Below are positions 19,899-31,134 of a DNA stretch of 64,000 nucleotides, piece by piece. This DNA is from Thinopyrum elongatum (Eukaryota > Streptophyta > Magnoliopsida > Poales > Poaceae). Location of the stretch: assembly GCA_011799875.1 (NCBI GenBank), contig CM022303.1, positions 190,017,700 to 190,081,699 of the forward strand, in the 5' to 3' direction. Under the pieces are notes generated by a model. It made no database searches. It saw nothing but the letters and a program-made list of their open reading frames with translations, and was not told where the DNA came from. The translations under genes were made by a program, and so were the position numbers. Within the stretch, counting starts at the first letter, position 1. Each line of letters begins with the position of its first letter.

Positions 19899-21543
19899 TG
19901 ATGTCTACTACACAACTTGTTCTTGTAGACTCGTGTTGGGCCTCCAAGCGCAGAGTTTTGTAGGACAGTAGCAAATTTCCCTCAAGTGGATGACCTAAGG
20001 TTTATCAATCCGTGGGAGGTGTAGGATGAAGATGGTCTCTCTCAAACAACCCTGCAACCAAATAATAAAAAGTCTCTTGTGTCCCCAACACACCCAAAAC
20101 AATGGTAAATTGTATAGGTGCACTAGTTCGGCGAAGAGATGGTGATAAAAGTGTAATATGGATGGTAGAAATATATTTTTGTAATCTGAAAATAAGAAAA
20201 CAGCAAGGTAGCAATTGGTAAAACGGATCACAAACGGTATTGCAATGCTTGAAAACAAGGCCTAGGGTCCGTACTTTCGCTAGTGCAATCTCTCAACAAT
20301 GCTAATCTAATTGGATCATATAACCATCCCTCAAAGTGCAACGAAGAATCACTCCAAAGTTCCTATCTAGCGGACAACATAAGAAGAAATTGTTTGTAGG
20401 GTACGAAACCACCTAAAAGCTATTCTTTCCGATCAATCTATCCTAGAGTTCGTACTAAAATAACACCAAGCTATTCTTTCCGATCGCTCTAACCAAGAGT
20501 TCGTACTAAAATAACACCAAATGATACACATCAACCAAGTCTAATGTCACCTAGATACTCCAATGTCACCGCGACTATCCGTGAGTTGATTATACAATAT
20601 GCATAAAAAATATTCAGATTCATAATACTCAATTCAACACAAAGAACCTCAAAGAGTGCCCCAAGATTTCTACCGGAGAAACAAAGACGACAACGTGCAT
20701 CAACCCCTACGCATAGATTACCCCAATGTCACCTTGGCAATCCGCGAGTTGAGTGCCAAGACATAGATCAAGTGCTCTCAAATCCATAAAAGTATTCAAT
20801 CCGATAAAACAAAATCTCAAAGGGAAAACTCAATTCATCACAACAAGATAGAGAGGGGAAAACACCATATGATCCAACTATATTAACAAAGCCTGCGATA
20901 CATCAAGATCGTGCCATCTCAAGAACACGAGAGAGAGAGAGAGAGATTAAACACATAGCTACTGGTACAAACCCTCAGCCCCGAGGGTGGACTACTCCCT
21001 CCTCATCATGGTGGCCGTCGGGATGATGAAGATGGCCACCGATGATGATTTCCCCCTCCGACAGAGTGCCGGAACAGGGTCTAGATTAGTTTTTCATGGC
21101 TACAGAGGCTTGCGGCAGCGGAACTTCTGATCTAGGGTTACCACGAGGGGTTTTGGAATATTTGGGAATTTACAGGGCGAAGAGGCGGTGCGGGAGGCCA
21201 TCAAGGTGGGCACAACCCACCTGGGCGCGCCTGGGCCACCAGGCGCGCCCTGGTGGGTTGTGCTCTCCTCGGAGCTCCCCTTTGGTACTTCTTTGGCCCA
21301 TCGGGTGTCTTCTGCTCCAGAAAAAATCTCCAAAAAGTTTCGCTGCATTTGGACTCCATTTGGTATTGATTTTCTGCGATGTAAAAAGCAAGCAAAAAAC
21401 AGCAACTGACACTGGGCACTATGTCAATAGCTTAGTCCCAAAAAATGATATAAAGTTGCTCTAAAATGATTGTAAAACATCCAAGAATAATAATATAACA
21501 GCATGAATACTTCATAAATTTTAGATACGTTGGAGACGTATCA
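19899..21543 (-). repeat. 5' LTR of ATH-2
   Basis: 1645 bp; on the minus strand TGATACGTCTCC...GTAGACATCA. It contains a (GA)n run near 20930-20945 and a near-perfect hairpin at 21217-21256 that is collapsed in the other LTR. Confidence 0.95.
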
Positions 21544-21548
21544 CACCC

Positions 21549-22877
21549 TCCCACTGAATTACCAGTCTTCGCGGTCGAGGCGTGCACTCCTGTCAACGAG
21601 GAGGTGCCGCTAGTCCTTGTTGCCGAGCCCCAGGCTCCAACTTGGCCATGGCACATTGTTTGTTTCCTCCAAACAGGAGAACTTCCCGAGGAACAAGAAG
21701 AAGCTGAAAGATTAGCCCGGAGGGCCAGTATTTATCAGTTTGTTGATGACACGCTATACAGAAGAAGGCCCAACGGTGTGAAATTGAAGTGCATTTGCCG
21801 GGAAGATGAAAGGAACTGCTGGCAGAAATACACAAGGGTATGTGTGGCTCCCACATCGGATCAAGGGCCTTGGTTGGGAAAGCTTTTCGGCAAGGTTTCT
21901 ACTGGCCCACTGCTCTCCAAGATGCAATTGAGCTAGTCACCAAGTGTGAAGCCTGCCAGTTCCACTCCAAGAATATCCATCAGCCTGCTCAAGCTCTCCA
22001 AACAATCCCTTTGTCATGGCCATTTTTGGTTTGGGGGCTCGACATCCTAGGTCCCTTCCCCCGTGCTACCGGGGGCTTTGAATTCTTGTTCGTCGCAATC
22101 GATAAGTTTACAAAGTGGCCGGAGGTGGAGCCCGTGAGAAAGGTGACCGCACAGTCAGCTATCAAGTTCTTGAAAGGATTGGTGTGCCGCTTTGGGGTAC
22201 CTGCCCGAATCATCACCGATAATGGCACCCAATTCACAAGCCGCGCCTTCATGCAATAAGTTCATGCCCTCGGAAGCAAGATTTCATTTGCCTCTGTGGC
22301 CCATCCCAGAAGCAATAGACAAGCTGAGAGGGTGAACGCTGAAGTGCTGCGAGGTCTTAAGACAAGAACTTTCGATAGACTGCAGAAGTGCGGCAGGCGA
22401 TGGATCGACGAGCTGCCGGTGGTTCTTTGGTCCCTCCGTATGACACCAAATCGAGCTACTGGGTAGACTCCCTTCTCCATAGTCTATGGGGCAGAAGCAG
22501 TTATCCCCACGAAACTCATATACGGGTCTCCTCGAGTGCTTGCCTACGATGAAGTAGCGTAGGAACGGCACCGGCATGACGACGCTGTGCTACTTGAGGA
22601 GAACCGTCTCTGGGATGCTACACGTGTTGCACGCTACCAGCAAGCCCTGCATCGCTATCACAGCCGCAGGGTTCATGCCCAGAGTCTTGATGAAGGCGAC
22701 ATTGTCCTTAGGCGCGTTCAGTCCGCCAAGGGTGCAAACAAGTTGACGCCGATGTGGGAAGGCCCTTACCGGATAGTACGAGTCACCAGACCTGGCGCAG
22801 TCCGTCTGGAGACCAGAGATGGCATTCAATTGCAAAACTCATGGAATATTGAGCATCTCCGTAAGTTCTACCCGTAA
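21549..22877 (+). pseudogene. Integrase of TAT-2
   Basis: The pol frame resumes after ATH-2 with the spacer 'FLQTGELPEEQEEAERLARR', then the HHCC zinc region (about 21800-21965, frameshift near 21820), 'WGLDILGPFPR', 'ITDNGTQF' and 'RQAERVNAEV', so the D, D and E of the catalytic triad are all present. Stops lie at 22258, 22464 and 22558. The end 'PYRIVRVTRPGAVRLE...NSWNIEHLRKFYP' is the conserved C-terminal tail, closing at 22877. The enzyme would insert the element's DNA into chromosomes. Confidence 0.88.
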
Positions 22878-23728
22878 GGCGCGGCTGTCAGGCCCTGCTC
22901 GGCAGCCACCCTTTTGTACAAGCTTTGCCGAAGTTGCATGTAACCCTTTGTACAAAGCCAGGCACAGACCCTGAGCAACAGAGAAATAAACAAAGCGCCG
23001 GGGGCCCCCAAAACTTGCATGCATGCATAAGCATATCATGAGCATAGCATGATCATGTAGAAGAGGGTGCATGTGGCATTGTTTTCATCTACATTAAGTT
23101 GCAGGATTCTTACCGTGGACTTGCTCCCGAAGAAACGGAATGAAGATGAGCCCACGTGATGATCCCCGGTAAGCCAAACAGATAAGTTCCTTCTTACCCA
23201 TGTTCGTTCTGTAATTTGCAAACTTGTGCATATGAAAACCCCGCCACCTCCGAAGAATAGGTGCTCCTACCCATTGACTCGAACGCTGCTTCGGTCAGGG
23301 TGGTCGCAGTGGCCTTTGACGGAAGAGGCTTGCCGGTGGGCTGGTCCCTTTCTTATGGTTGTGCCCGGCAGGCCTAGCCCTATGGCAATGAATTAAGGGT
23401 ACTGGCAGGATAACTTGCCGGAGAAACTTGTTTACTTAAAAGTATAGAGGCATTTCACCTCTGCATGGAGATAGTACATGCACAAGTGCCCGGCAAAGTT
23501 TGTCTTTTTCATTAATATGTTGATAATCAAGTACAGATCTTACAGAACACAAACATGGATAAGGAAGTTTATATTATTTAGACTAAAGTTTGGCCCAAGC
23601 CTACATATTTTAAACTGAAAAAAGATAAGTGCCCCGTAATCCCTTTCTTGTCCCTCTCCTCCTAGGCATAGCGGTGAAAAAGGAAGAGGGCAAAAGGAGT
23701 GCCTGAGCGGAAGCCTAGCCCGATCCTG
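22878..23728 (+). other. Post-integrase spacer of TAT-2
   Basis: No gene is seen. It begins with 'aaggcgcggct' and 'ttttgtacaagc...taaccctttgtacaaagc', which recurs after integrase of TAT-3 (50195-50300), and again near 23280-23340 shares 'ggtcgcagtggc' with TAT-3 near 50644. Confidence 0.7.
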
Positions 23729-24570
23729 TCAGGGCTTGTCGGATGTAGCCTGACAAGATCGAGAGTGGCGAGGCTGCGAAGGAGAGGTGCGGGGGGAGAA
23801 GCTCGGCGGTGCCCTGGTCACCACCTCCAGGACCAGCAAGAAGCCCCAGCGCAGGCACCGACAGGGAGAACTGCCGGAGCCCAGCTGGAAGACTGCTGGA
23901 GGAGGCGAAGGCACCAAGAGAGCGACCCCCTCCCCGGCAACTGTCCTAAAGAGGCCGGTGATGACGGTGCTGGGGAGGGAGGGGAAGAGCGGAAAGATGA
24001 GGCAGCGGGCCGACAGTACGAGACGAAGGCGTCGGTGCCAGCGTACTCCGACCTGACGCCCTGCCTTCATCACCACCACTCCGGGAGGACGCCAGCCCCT
24101 CGGGCCGTCACCTCCCCCAGAGAAGCAGCAGGCAATGACGGTGACCAAGGCGTGCAAAAAGCACCGCTCCCCACCTTGGAGGGCAGGAAGGTGCCACCAT
24201 CTTCAGCGTCCGCCCAGGCTTTGCCAGAAGGAAGAGCACCGGGATTACCGAGGATCCCGAGTGCTGTACCCTAGCCAAATGCCGGAACCCCCGAGGGCCT
24301 CGTTGGCAGGGTGACGGGCCTTGGCGACCCACAACAAGACCTGGCGCTCCTTGCCTGACAGCTGGTTTGCGTGGGGGAGGCGAGTATTTCATCATTCTGA
24401 AGAAACGCGACACCTTCGACGCTGTGGGCGATTCGACGCCCACGATCTCGACCACTGCATCCCTTTCGGCCCTGGACCAGACTCACTCCCCAGGCGTCTA
24501 CACAAGCGTTCGACGTCATCAACCCCAAGCTAGGGCCCGGGGGCTGGTCCCAGCCTATCCACCTCGACAT
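23729..24570 (-). pseudogene. Possible antisense gene of TAT-2
   Basis: This GC-rich stretch lies between integrase and the 3' LTR, where TAT-4 and TAT-6 carry antisense genes. On the minus strand there are open frames 24570-24271 (starts 'MSRWIGWDQP', 99 codons), 24455-24108 and 24157-23729 (142 codons), and a TATAAAAA box sits 68 bp upstream at 24645-24638. I do not recognise a domain, and competing + strand frames (23699-24274) exist because of the base composition. Treat it as a positional candidate. Confidence 0.35.
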
Positions 24571-24637
24571 AGCAAGGAGGGAGGCAGAGAATGGAGGGGA
24601 GATGTGAGTGGATGAGCACCTCCGCTCCTCCTCGCCC

Positions 24638-24645
24638 TTTTTATA
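24638..24645 (-). promoter_or_regulatory. Antisense TATA box in TAT-2
   Basis: TATAAAAA on the minus strand, followed by GC-rich sequence and an ATG at 24570. Similar antisense TATA boxes precede the antisense genes of TAT-4 and TAT-6. Confidence 0.4.
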
Positions 24646-24857
24646 GGTGAGCTGGGGCTAGGGGGCTGATCCCTTAGTGGGTACTCGCCGCCCCACTCCA
24701 CCAACCCAAGAAGGCCGGGCCCCTGCCATGACACTCTCTCCCGCACCACGCGCCTCCGTTACCTACCCCACTCAATGCATGCAGCATATGTGGCTAGGGA
24801 TAAGGGCGTGGTGGGAAGAGTGAATTGGCAGTTACTCGCCCATGCGTTAAAGTCATT

Positions 24858-25003
24858 CACGGGCCATTACAAGGATGGCCCCACTACGACTGGCATTACA
24901 CGACGCGTGGGCAAGCCGGAAACTGACTTTCACGGGCCATTACAAGGATGGCCCCACTACGACTGGCATTACACGACGCGTGGGCAAGCCGGAAACTGAC
25001 TCA
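24858..25003 (+). repeat. Exact 73-bp tandem duplication
   Basis: Two adjacent copies starting 'cacgggccattacaagg' at 24858 and 24931 look identical to the eye. They lie in the 3' non-coding part of TAT-2; no gene is present from 24650 to 25131. Confidence 0.9.
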
Positions 25004-25113
25004 AGCTCAGATTAATGAAGAAGCAAAGAAGATCTCAAGGGGTGAGCTACTACAGCCTCCCCGCCTGTGTACTGGATAGGGCCTACCCCGACGATGCCCG
25101 GCAGCACGCTCAG

Positions 25114-25131
25114 GCCAGGCCCGGGGGCTCC
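25114..25131 (+). other. Polypurine-like tract of TAT-2
   Basis: GGCCCGGGGGCTCC, G-rich, directly precedes the 3' LTR start at 25132. It is less purine-pure than the Athila tract, so the exact primer end is unsure. Confidence 0.5.
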
Positions 25132-26035
25132 TGTCGGTGCAACAAACCCCAGACTGTACACAGGCTCAAGAATGAGATTGCAGCATCCAGGATAAGGCCA
25201 AGCAGAAGAGATCAGCTCTTTGAGGAGTCAAAGGGTGGATCAAGAAGACCAAGATCAACCCAAGGAGTAAAATACCGCAATGGGAAAACCTCCCTTGCCG
25301 GGCAGGCGAGCCTAGCGGGGACGAGGTTGCCCCGAAGACAAGTCTCAAGATTGCCCTGGCAGGCTTGCTAGGGACGCTGAGGGCAGATTACCCCGCCAAG
25401 GCTCCCCCGCTCCACCTCACAGCAACGCAAGTCACCGATCGGTGCAGTGTCGAGCCCCCAAGATGCTAAGTGGCCGTTACTTGGCACGTGGCAGCCATTC
25501 CCAGAGGAAATCACCTCCAGATGACACTGGTCTAGCGACGTGTCACGCAGACAGGCAAGAGGGTGGCAAAATAGCACGGCAAGGCTTGCCGGGCTAGGCT
25601 ACGATGTGACACTAAGCGGCGCATTTAATGCGCTCTGTCCAGTCTACAGAGTTAGGTATGATGGCACTGTTTTCCATCTAATCAGTACACAATGACTGAT
25701 TTGCCATTGTGGTGACCCCTTGATCTATAAAAGGAGGGCCATGGCAACCTTAGAAAGGATTCGGACCCCTGTACACTAATACGCGCGTAGCTGCTCTCGC
25801 CCCGAGGCAACCTTGCCGCGCTAGAGCGCTGCGCCTCCATCACGGTCCTCTCATCAATCCACCAAAGCAGGAGTAGGGTTTTACGCCTCACGGCGGCCCG
25901 GACCTGGGTAAAAACTGCCCCTGTAATCGCTGCCGTGCTGCCCCACGCCTTCCGCTCTTTGTGCAATGCATCCTTCCCCCCTGCCGAACCACAAGGGGCC
26001 GATGGCCCCATAGGTGGCCGTGTTTTCCCATGACA
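25132..26035 (+). repeat. 3' LTR of TAT-2
   Basis: 904 bp, TGTCGGTG...CATGACA, TATA box at about 25726-25733, followed directly by the target duplication CAAGG and then the resumed transposase frame. Confidence 0.95.
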
Positions 26036-26040
26036 CAAGG

Positions 26041-27281
26041 GGTTTGTCAGAGCCGCATTTGCAAATGGCCAGAGAAAAACCTGGTGCCCCTGTGCTAGGT
26101 GCGACAACTGTCAGAAGAGGACAGTGGATGAAATGGGTAAACACCTATAGAAGAGGGGTTTTACGCCCGATTATATGGTGTGGACATTTCATGGTGAGTC
26201 TTCCCAACGTGCCAGAGCTGAGGTGGTTCGTCGTCGCACCGATGAGCATGGTACCGGGATGGAAGACATGGTGCAAGACTTTGATGATGCTCAGGATTCG
26301 GACGATGAGATGGAGGAATCTGTAAAGGCCTTCAATGAAATGTTGGAGTCTTCAAAATGTCCTGTCCACGAGCACACTGAGCTTTGTCAGCTGGATGCCA
26401 TCTCACAAATAATGGCTCTGAAGGCTCAATTCAACTTGGACAAAGAATGCTACGATGCGATGATGACAATATTTGGACGCTTTCTACCCAAAGGCCATGT
26501 AATGCCTGCAAAACCTGTACCAGTCGGACAAAATCCTCCATGCACTTAAGATTCCCTATGAGAAGATAAATGCCTGTGAGAAAGGATGTGCCTTATTTAG
26601 GCTTGAGTATGCAGACTTGAACTATTGTCCCATATGCAAGTCTTCCAGGTATGTTGTGGTAGACAACGGTATGGGTGAGAAGAGTTAGACCAAAATCCCC
26701 GTTAATGTTCTTCGGTATATGCCAATCGTACCAAGACTTCAACATCTTTTCATGGTCGAAGAGACGGCCAGACAAATGACATGGCACAAAATGGGCAAAA
26801 GAACCAAACTAGATACAGATGGGAATCAGATGATGGTACACACATCGGATGGTTCTACGTGGGAGCACTTCGATGCATTATATGAGCAAAAAGCGGCAGA
26901 TCCAAGGCATCCTCGAGTCGCCATCAGCACAGATGGGTTCAATGTGTTTGGTCTGATGGCAACCCAATACAGTTGTTGGCATGTATTTGTCATTCCACTC
27001 AATCCCCCCAGACAGATTATGACGTTGATAATTCCAGGACCCAACTATCCGGGGAAGAATATGAATGTGTACATGCAGCCGCTTAAGGATGAATTGCAAG
27101 AAGCTTGGGATAATGGGTTCAAGACATACGACGCCGCTAGAAAACAGAACTTCATAATGCGTGTCTGGTACATGTACTTGATGCATGACTTGCCGGCGTA
27201 TGCGCTATTTGTTGGCTGGTGTGTGCATGGAAGGTTCCCATACATGCCCAGGATGTCCGCAGGCCCAAGCAAGTCCTTGGT
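26041..27281 (+). pseudogene. CACTA TNP2-type transposase, middle part
   Basis: After the TAT-2 insertion the frame resumes with the zinc-type motif 'CPCARCDNC' and reaches 'GFTPDYMVWTFHGE', completing the N-terminal domain; a TAG interrupts it at about 26141. The TNP2 (Transposase_21) domain follows: 'CEKGCALFRLEYADLNYCPIC', a stop near 26686, 'VLRYMPIVPRLQHLF', then 'RVAISTDGFNVFG' and 'GPNYPGKNMNVYMQPL', with a frameshift near 26520-26550. The sequence ends at about 27281, roughly half the usual length, and runs straight into the TNPA-like gene, so the C-terminal half is deleted. Its role would be cutting at the CACTA ends. Confidence 0.9.
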
Positions 27282-29031
27282 ATGATTTGCCGGCAAAACT
27301 TCCTGGGGTTTGTTATGTTGCCCGGTGAGGGTCAACTTCCATAGCTAGGATTGAGCTAGGAGCACTACTTGGGTGCCGCGGCCCCACCAGAGGAGATGAT
27401 CGACGGTGTCTTGTGCCACACGAGGGCCGACATGGTGATCAGAAAGTTTTGGGTAATTTCTCTTTTACACAATTAAAAATCAACAATAGCTAGTTATTGT
27501 ACTAATCAGTGTTTTCTCGTTTGATTGCATACCTTCTACATGTGTGACAAGGGATACGAGGAGGCCACGGCACGGGTTATTGATACCGAGTGCAAGCGCC
27601 TACTACAAAACTTACGGCACGAGGCTCGGCCGCGGGCTGTTCAAGACTACTACGCCTCGCGGGGTGTTAAGAAGGACAAGCCGTCGTGCTGCGGAAAGTT
27701 TTTCAAGAAGGAGGAGTACATGAAGGTAATTACCTATTCTTAAGGCCTTGTACTTAGTTTCCTTGATTTGATTCGTAGGCGTAGCGCTCAAATTTGTGTT
27801 TACTAACTTAGGTGCCCCCGAGATGGTCTGCGGATCAGATGGATTGTTGGGAGGCGTTGGTGGATGAGTGGTGCTCACCTGGATGGCTAGCCATCCACAA
27901 CAATGCCAAGGACTGGCGTGCCCAAATGGAAGGTGTGCCACACCATCAAGGCAACGCCAACTTATATCAGTTCGGGCAGAACTGGGTATGTGGTTTGCTT
28001 CATGATTCATGCAATTCATTCTTCATGCTAGCTTGAGCCCTTTAATTACTAATACTCCGTTCCTCTCTTTTAGGTGCGACACAATCAGAAGGAGGTGCCA
28101 GAGGTGTACGACCTCTATGCCATGGCCCAAACTGCCTCGTACAAGAAGGCCAAGGCATTCTCTACGTCTGACCTCGATCATCCAGAGAGCTTCACCAACA
28201 TCTCCTCGCACCACAAGCTTGTGAGGTACAGAGATGAGGGGAAGGCGAGGAAAGGGAAGGACTTTAACCCGAGCCAGGGTCCCATTGATCGAGAGCTAGT
28301 GATGATATCTGGTGGCGGGAGGCCCCATGGCTCGATAGCCATTGGAGATGGACTTATACGTTGTCCTCGCACTCTCCTGGAGATCAAGGCGCGCCAAACG
28401 AGCTCCTGTCCTAAGATAAGGCCTCATCCACGGCCAGTCGAGCTCGCCATCGAGGTTAGTTACACGGACTCAGATATCTTTCCTCCATTACATTGTGTGT
28501 GCGGCCATCGATGATTACAATGCTAACGAGGAGTGGTGTTGCAGGCTGCTCTTCAAAAAGAGAGAGAGGCAACCCAGGCGCTTCTGCAGGAGAGGGACCA
28601 GCAGGTGGCAGAGAAGGAGAGGGAGTTGGAGGAGATGACGGCTACGTTGTTGGAGGAGGAGAGGGCACGGAATGACGCAGCTCACCGGGCCATGTACGAG
28701 CTCCTCGTGGTAAGTTTCTTCTTCATATTATCCAAATCATGCACGTAATGTTCGTTTCATTACTAACTAATATGACTGACTCATCAAAACCAAATGTGCG
28801 GTCTGTGTGCGAGAAGACCGGTCAGACCCTCCGTCGATGCCAGTCATTGCTCCAGGGACTATGGTGAGTTTCATTTGAATGGTCATTACTTACTAGTCTT
28901 AACATTTGAGTGTCATCATGCTAACGAGACATTGCAAATGATCTTTGGTGCAGTGTAACTCCAAACAAGCATCACACGATCCTTCTCCAGGTGGTACCGG
29001 CACGAGCAAGCCCGGTGCTTCAGCTCCGTGA
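27244..29031 (+). pseudogene. TNPA/Transposase_24-like second CACTA gene, spliced
   Basis: Seven coding blocks can be followed: to 27452, about 27533-27725, 27812-27985, 28074-28454, 28545-28709, a short one ending 28863, and 28954-29031 (TGA). Introns between blocks 2-5 and before the last have clean GT...AG sites, and the joints keep frame. The block at 27812 ('VPPRWSADQMDCWEALVDEW' then 'HHQGN') and 28074 resemble the Transposase_24 domain of the second gene in grass CACTA elements. Block 5 is a Glu/Arg-rich coiled coil. Stops at about 27343 and 27355 break block 1, and the acceptor before block 2 is not visible. Such proteins bind subterminal repeats. Confidence 0.75.
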
Positions 29032-29039
29032 TGACGGTT

Positions 29040-30800
29040 AGTTTTCTCTAGTGTTTTGCTTAACAAATGCATAATGACCTATACTTAGCTTTATTTAGTT
29101 CATTTATGACATAATTATCTTACTTAGGTCATAAATTGCATAATAACCTTGGTAACCTCATAAATGTCATATACTTAGCTTATTTTCCTCCAAAATGACA
29201 TAATAAGCTTATTTTACCTAAGTTAGCTCTAAAATGACCTATACTTAGCTTTGTTTCCTCCAAAATGACCTAAGTTAGCTCTAATATGCTTAGTTACCTA
29301 GGTTAGCTCAATAATGAGCTATACTTAGCTTACATATGTCAAAAATGGCATAATTAGCTTACTTAGGTCAAAAATGGCATAATAACCTTGGTAACCTCAT
29401 AAATATCATATACTTAGCTTATTTTCCTCCAAAAATGACCATAATAAGCTTTACTAGCTCCAAATGATCCATTTACCTAAGTTAGCTCTAAAATGACTAT
29501 ACTTAGCTTTGTTTCCTCCAAAATGACCTAAGTTAGCTCAAATATGCTAAGTTAGCCTTAATATGCTAGTTACTAGGTTAGCCCAATAATGAGCTATACT
29601 TAGCTTACTTATGTCAAAATGGCATAATTAGCTTACTAGGTCAAAAATGGCATAATACCTTGGTAACCTCATAATGTCATATACTTAGCTTATTTTCCTC
29701 CAAAATGAGATAAAAAGCTTAATTAGCTCAAAATGATCCATTTACCTAAGTTAGCTCTAAAATGACCTATACTTAGCTTTGTTTCCTCCAAAATGACCTA
29801 AGTTAGCTCTAAGTACCTCTAAATGCTAAGTTAGCTTAATATGCTTAGTTACCTAGTTGATCAATAATGAGCTATCTTAGCTTACTTATGTCAAAAATGG
29901 CATAATTAGCTTACTTAGGTCAAAAATGGCATAATAACCTTGGTAACTATAAATGTCATATACTTAGCTTATTTTCCTCCAAAATGACATAATAGCTTAC
30001 TTAGCTCCAAAATGATCCATTTTACCTAAGTTAGCTCAAAATGACCATACTTAGCTTTGTTTCCTCCAAAATGACCTAAGTTAGCTAGTCTAATGCTAAT
30101 AGCCTAATATGCTAAGTTAGCTCTAATATGCTTAGTTACCTAGGTTAGCTCAATAATGAGCTAACTTAGCTTACTTATGTCAAAAATGGCATAATTAGCT
30201 TACTTAGGTCAAAAATGGCTAATAAACCTTGGTAACCTCATAAATGTCATATACTTAGCTTATTTTCCTCCAAAATGAGATAATAAGCTTACTAGCTCCA
30301 AAATGATCCATTTTACCTAAGTTAGCTCTAAAATGACTATACTTAGCTTTGTTTCCTCCAAAATGACCTAAGTTAGCTCTAATATGCTAAGTTAGCTCTA
30401 ATATGCTTAGTTACCTAGGTTAGCTCAATAATGAGTTATTCTTAGCTTACTTATGTCAAAAATGGCATAATTAGCTTACTTAGGTCAAAAATGGCATAAT
30501 AACCTTGGTAACCTCATAAATGTCATATACTTAGCTTATTTTCCTCCAAAATGAGATAATAAGCTTACTTAGCTCCAAAATGATCCATTTTACCTAAGTT
30601 AGCTCTAAAATGACCTATACTTAGCTTTGTTTCCTCCAAAATGACCTAAGTTAGCTCTAACTTAGCTCTAATATGCTAAGTTACCTACGATAGCTCAATA
30701 ATGACCTATACTTAGCTTACTTATGTCAAAAATGGCATAATTAGCTTAGGTAAAAAATGGCATCATAACCTTGGTAACCTCATAAATGTCATATACTTCT
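29040..30800 (+). repeat. AT-rich tandem array, about seven units of 240-290 bp
   Basis: The landmark 'aaccttggtaacctcat' recurs near 29145, 29384, 29655, 29937, 30225, 30501 and 30767. Each unit also has 'tttgtttcctccaaaatgacc' and several 'ttagct' words in the same order. Units differ mostly by one-base losses and short deletions. There is no gene. It lies between the TNPA-like gene and the right end of the CACTA. Confidence 0.93.
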
Positions 30801-31134
30801 TCTTCTTCTTCTAGTCTTCTTCTAACTTTCTTATTTACCATTTGGGAGATTTCATTCATTTCATGGAAGCTTGCATTAATGGAGTGCTTGTGTTTACTTT
30901 TTGTTTTTATTTTTTATCGATGAACAATGTGGAACTTGCTACCTATGGATGAAACTATGTATGTATGAATGAGACTATGTATGTATGGATGAAACTTATG
31001 TGTTGGATATCATATATTTGATGTGAGACTTGCTCATATTGTTTGCCCTATGAAATATATATATATATATATATATATATCATATATTTGCTGTGAAAAT
31101 GCTTGGATATAACAAAAAACAAAATAAAAAGGGG
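30801..31134. other. Unique AT-rich spacer with (TA)n tract
   Basis: No gene is visible. A short CTT run occurs at 30798-30822, a 'gaaactatgtatgtatgaatga' style imperfect repeat at 30950-30990, and a perfect (TA)n tract of about 14 units at 31054-31081. Confidence 0.8.

Larger units (their letters stand above)
14142..21543 (-). mobile_element. Non-autonomous Athila-like retrotransposon ATH-2, complete
   Basis: Two long direct repeats (14142-15770 and 19899-21543), both TG...CA type on the minus strand except for one mutated end, flank an internal region of 4.1 kb. The flanks carry a perfect 5-bp target duplication CACCC (14137-14141 and 21544-21548). The primer site (19888-19871) and polypurine tract (15784-15771) are in place. 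There is no gag-pol; the only long frame is 19773-18754. It therefore depends on an Athila relative such as the family of ATH-1, with which it shares the 3' internal region. Confidence 0.95.
8073..26035 (+). mobile_element. Full-length Tat-like Ty3/gypsy retrotransposon TAT-2, with ATH-2 nested
   Basis: Two LTRs (8073-8964 and 25132-26035) frame gag, protease, RT, RNase H, a second archaeal-type RNase H and integrase in gypsy order. The flanks carry a perfect 5-bp target duplication CAAGG (8068-8072 and 26036-26040). Without ATH-2 and its duplicated target it is about 10.55 kb. The second RNase H is why I call it Tat lineage. It interrupts the transposase gene of the CACTA. All ORFs carry stops or frameshifts, so it is dead. 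TAT-3 is a close relative. Confidence 0.93.

Noticed and set aside
23699..24274. A + strand ORF of 191 codons after TAT-2 integrase
   Set aside because: GC-rich composition opens frames on both strands, it has no domain, and the matching position in related elements has antisense genes. It is not supported as a sense gene.
29040..30800. Tandem repeats considered as centromeric or satellite DNA
   Set aside because: Only about seven units lie inside the borders of one CACTA element, so it is an internal array of the transposon.
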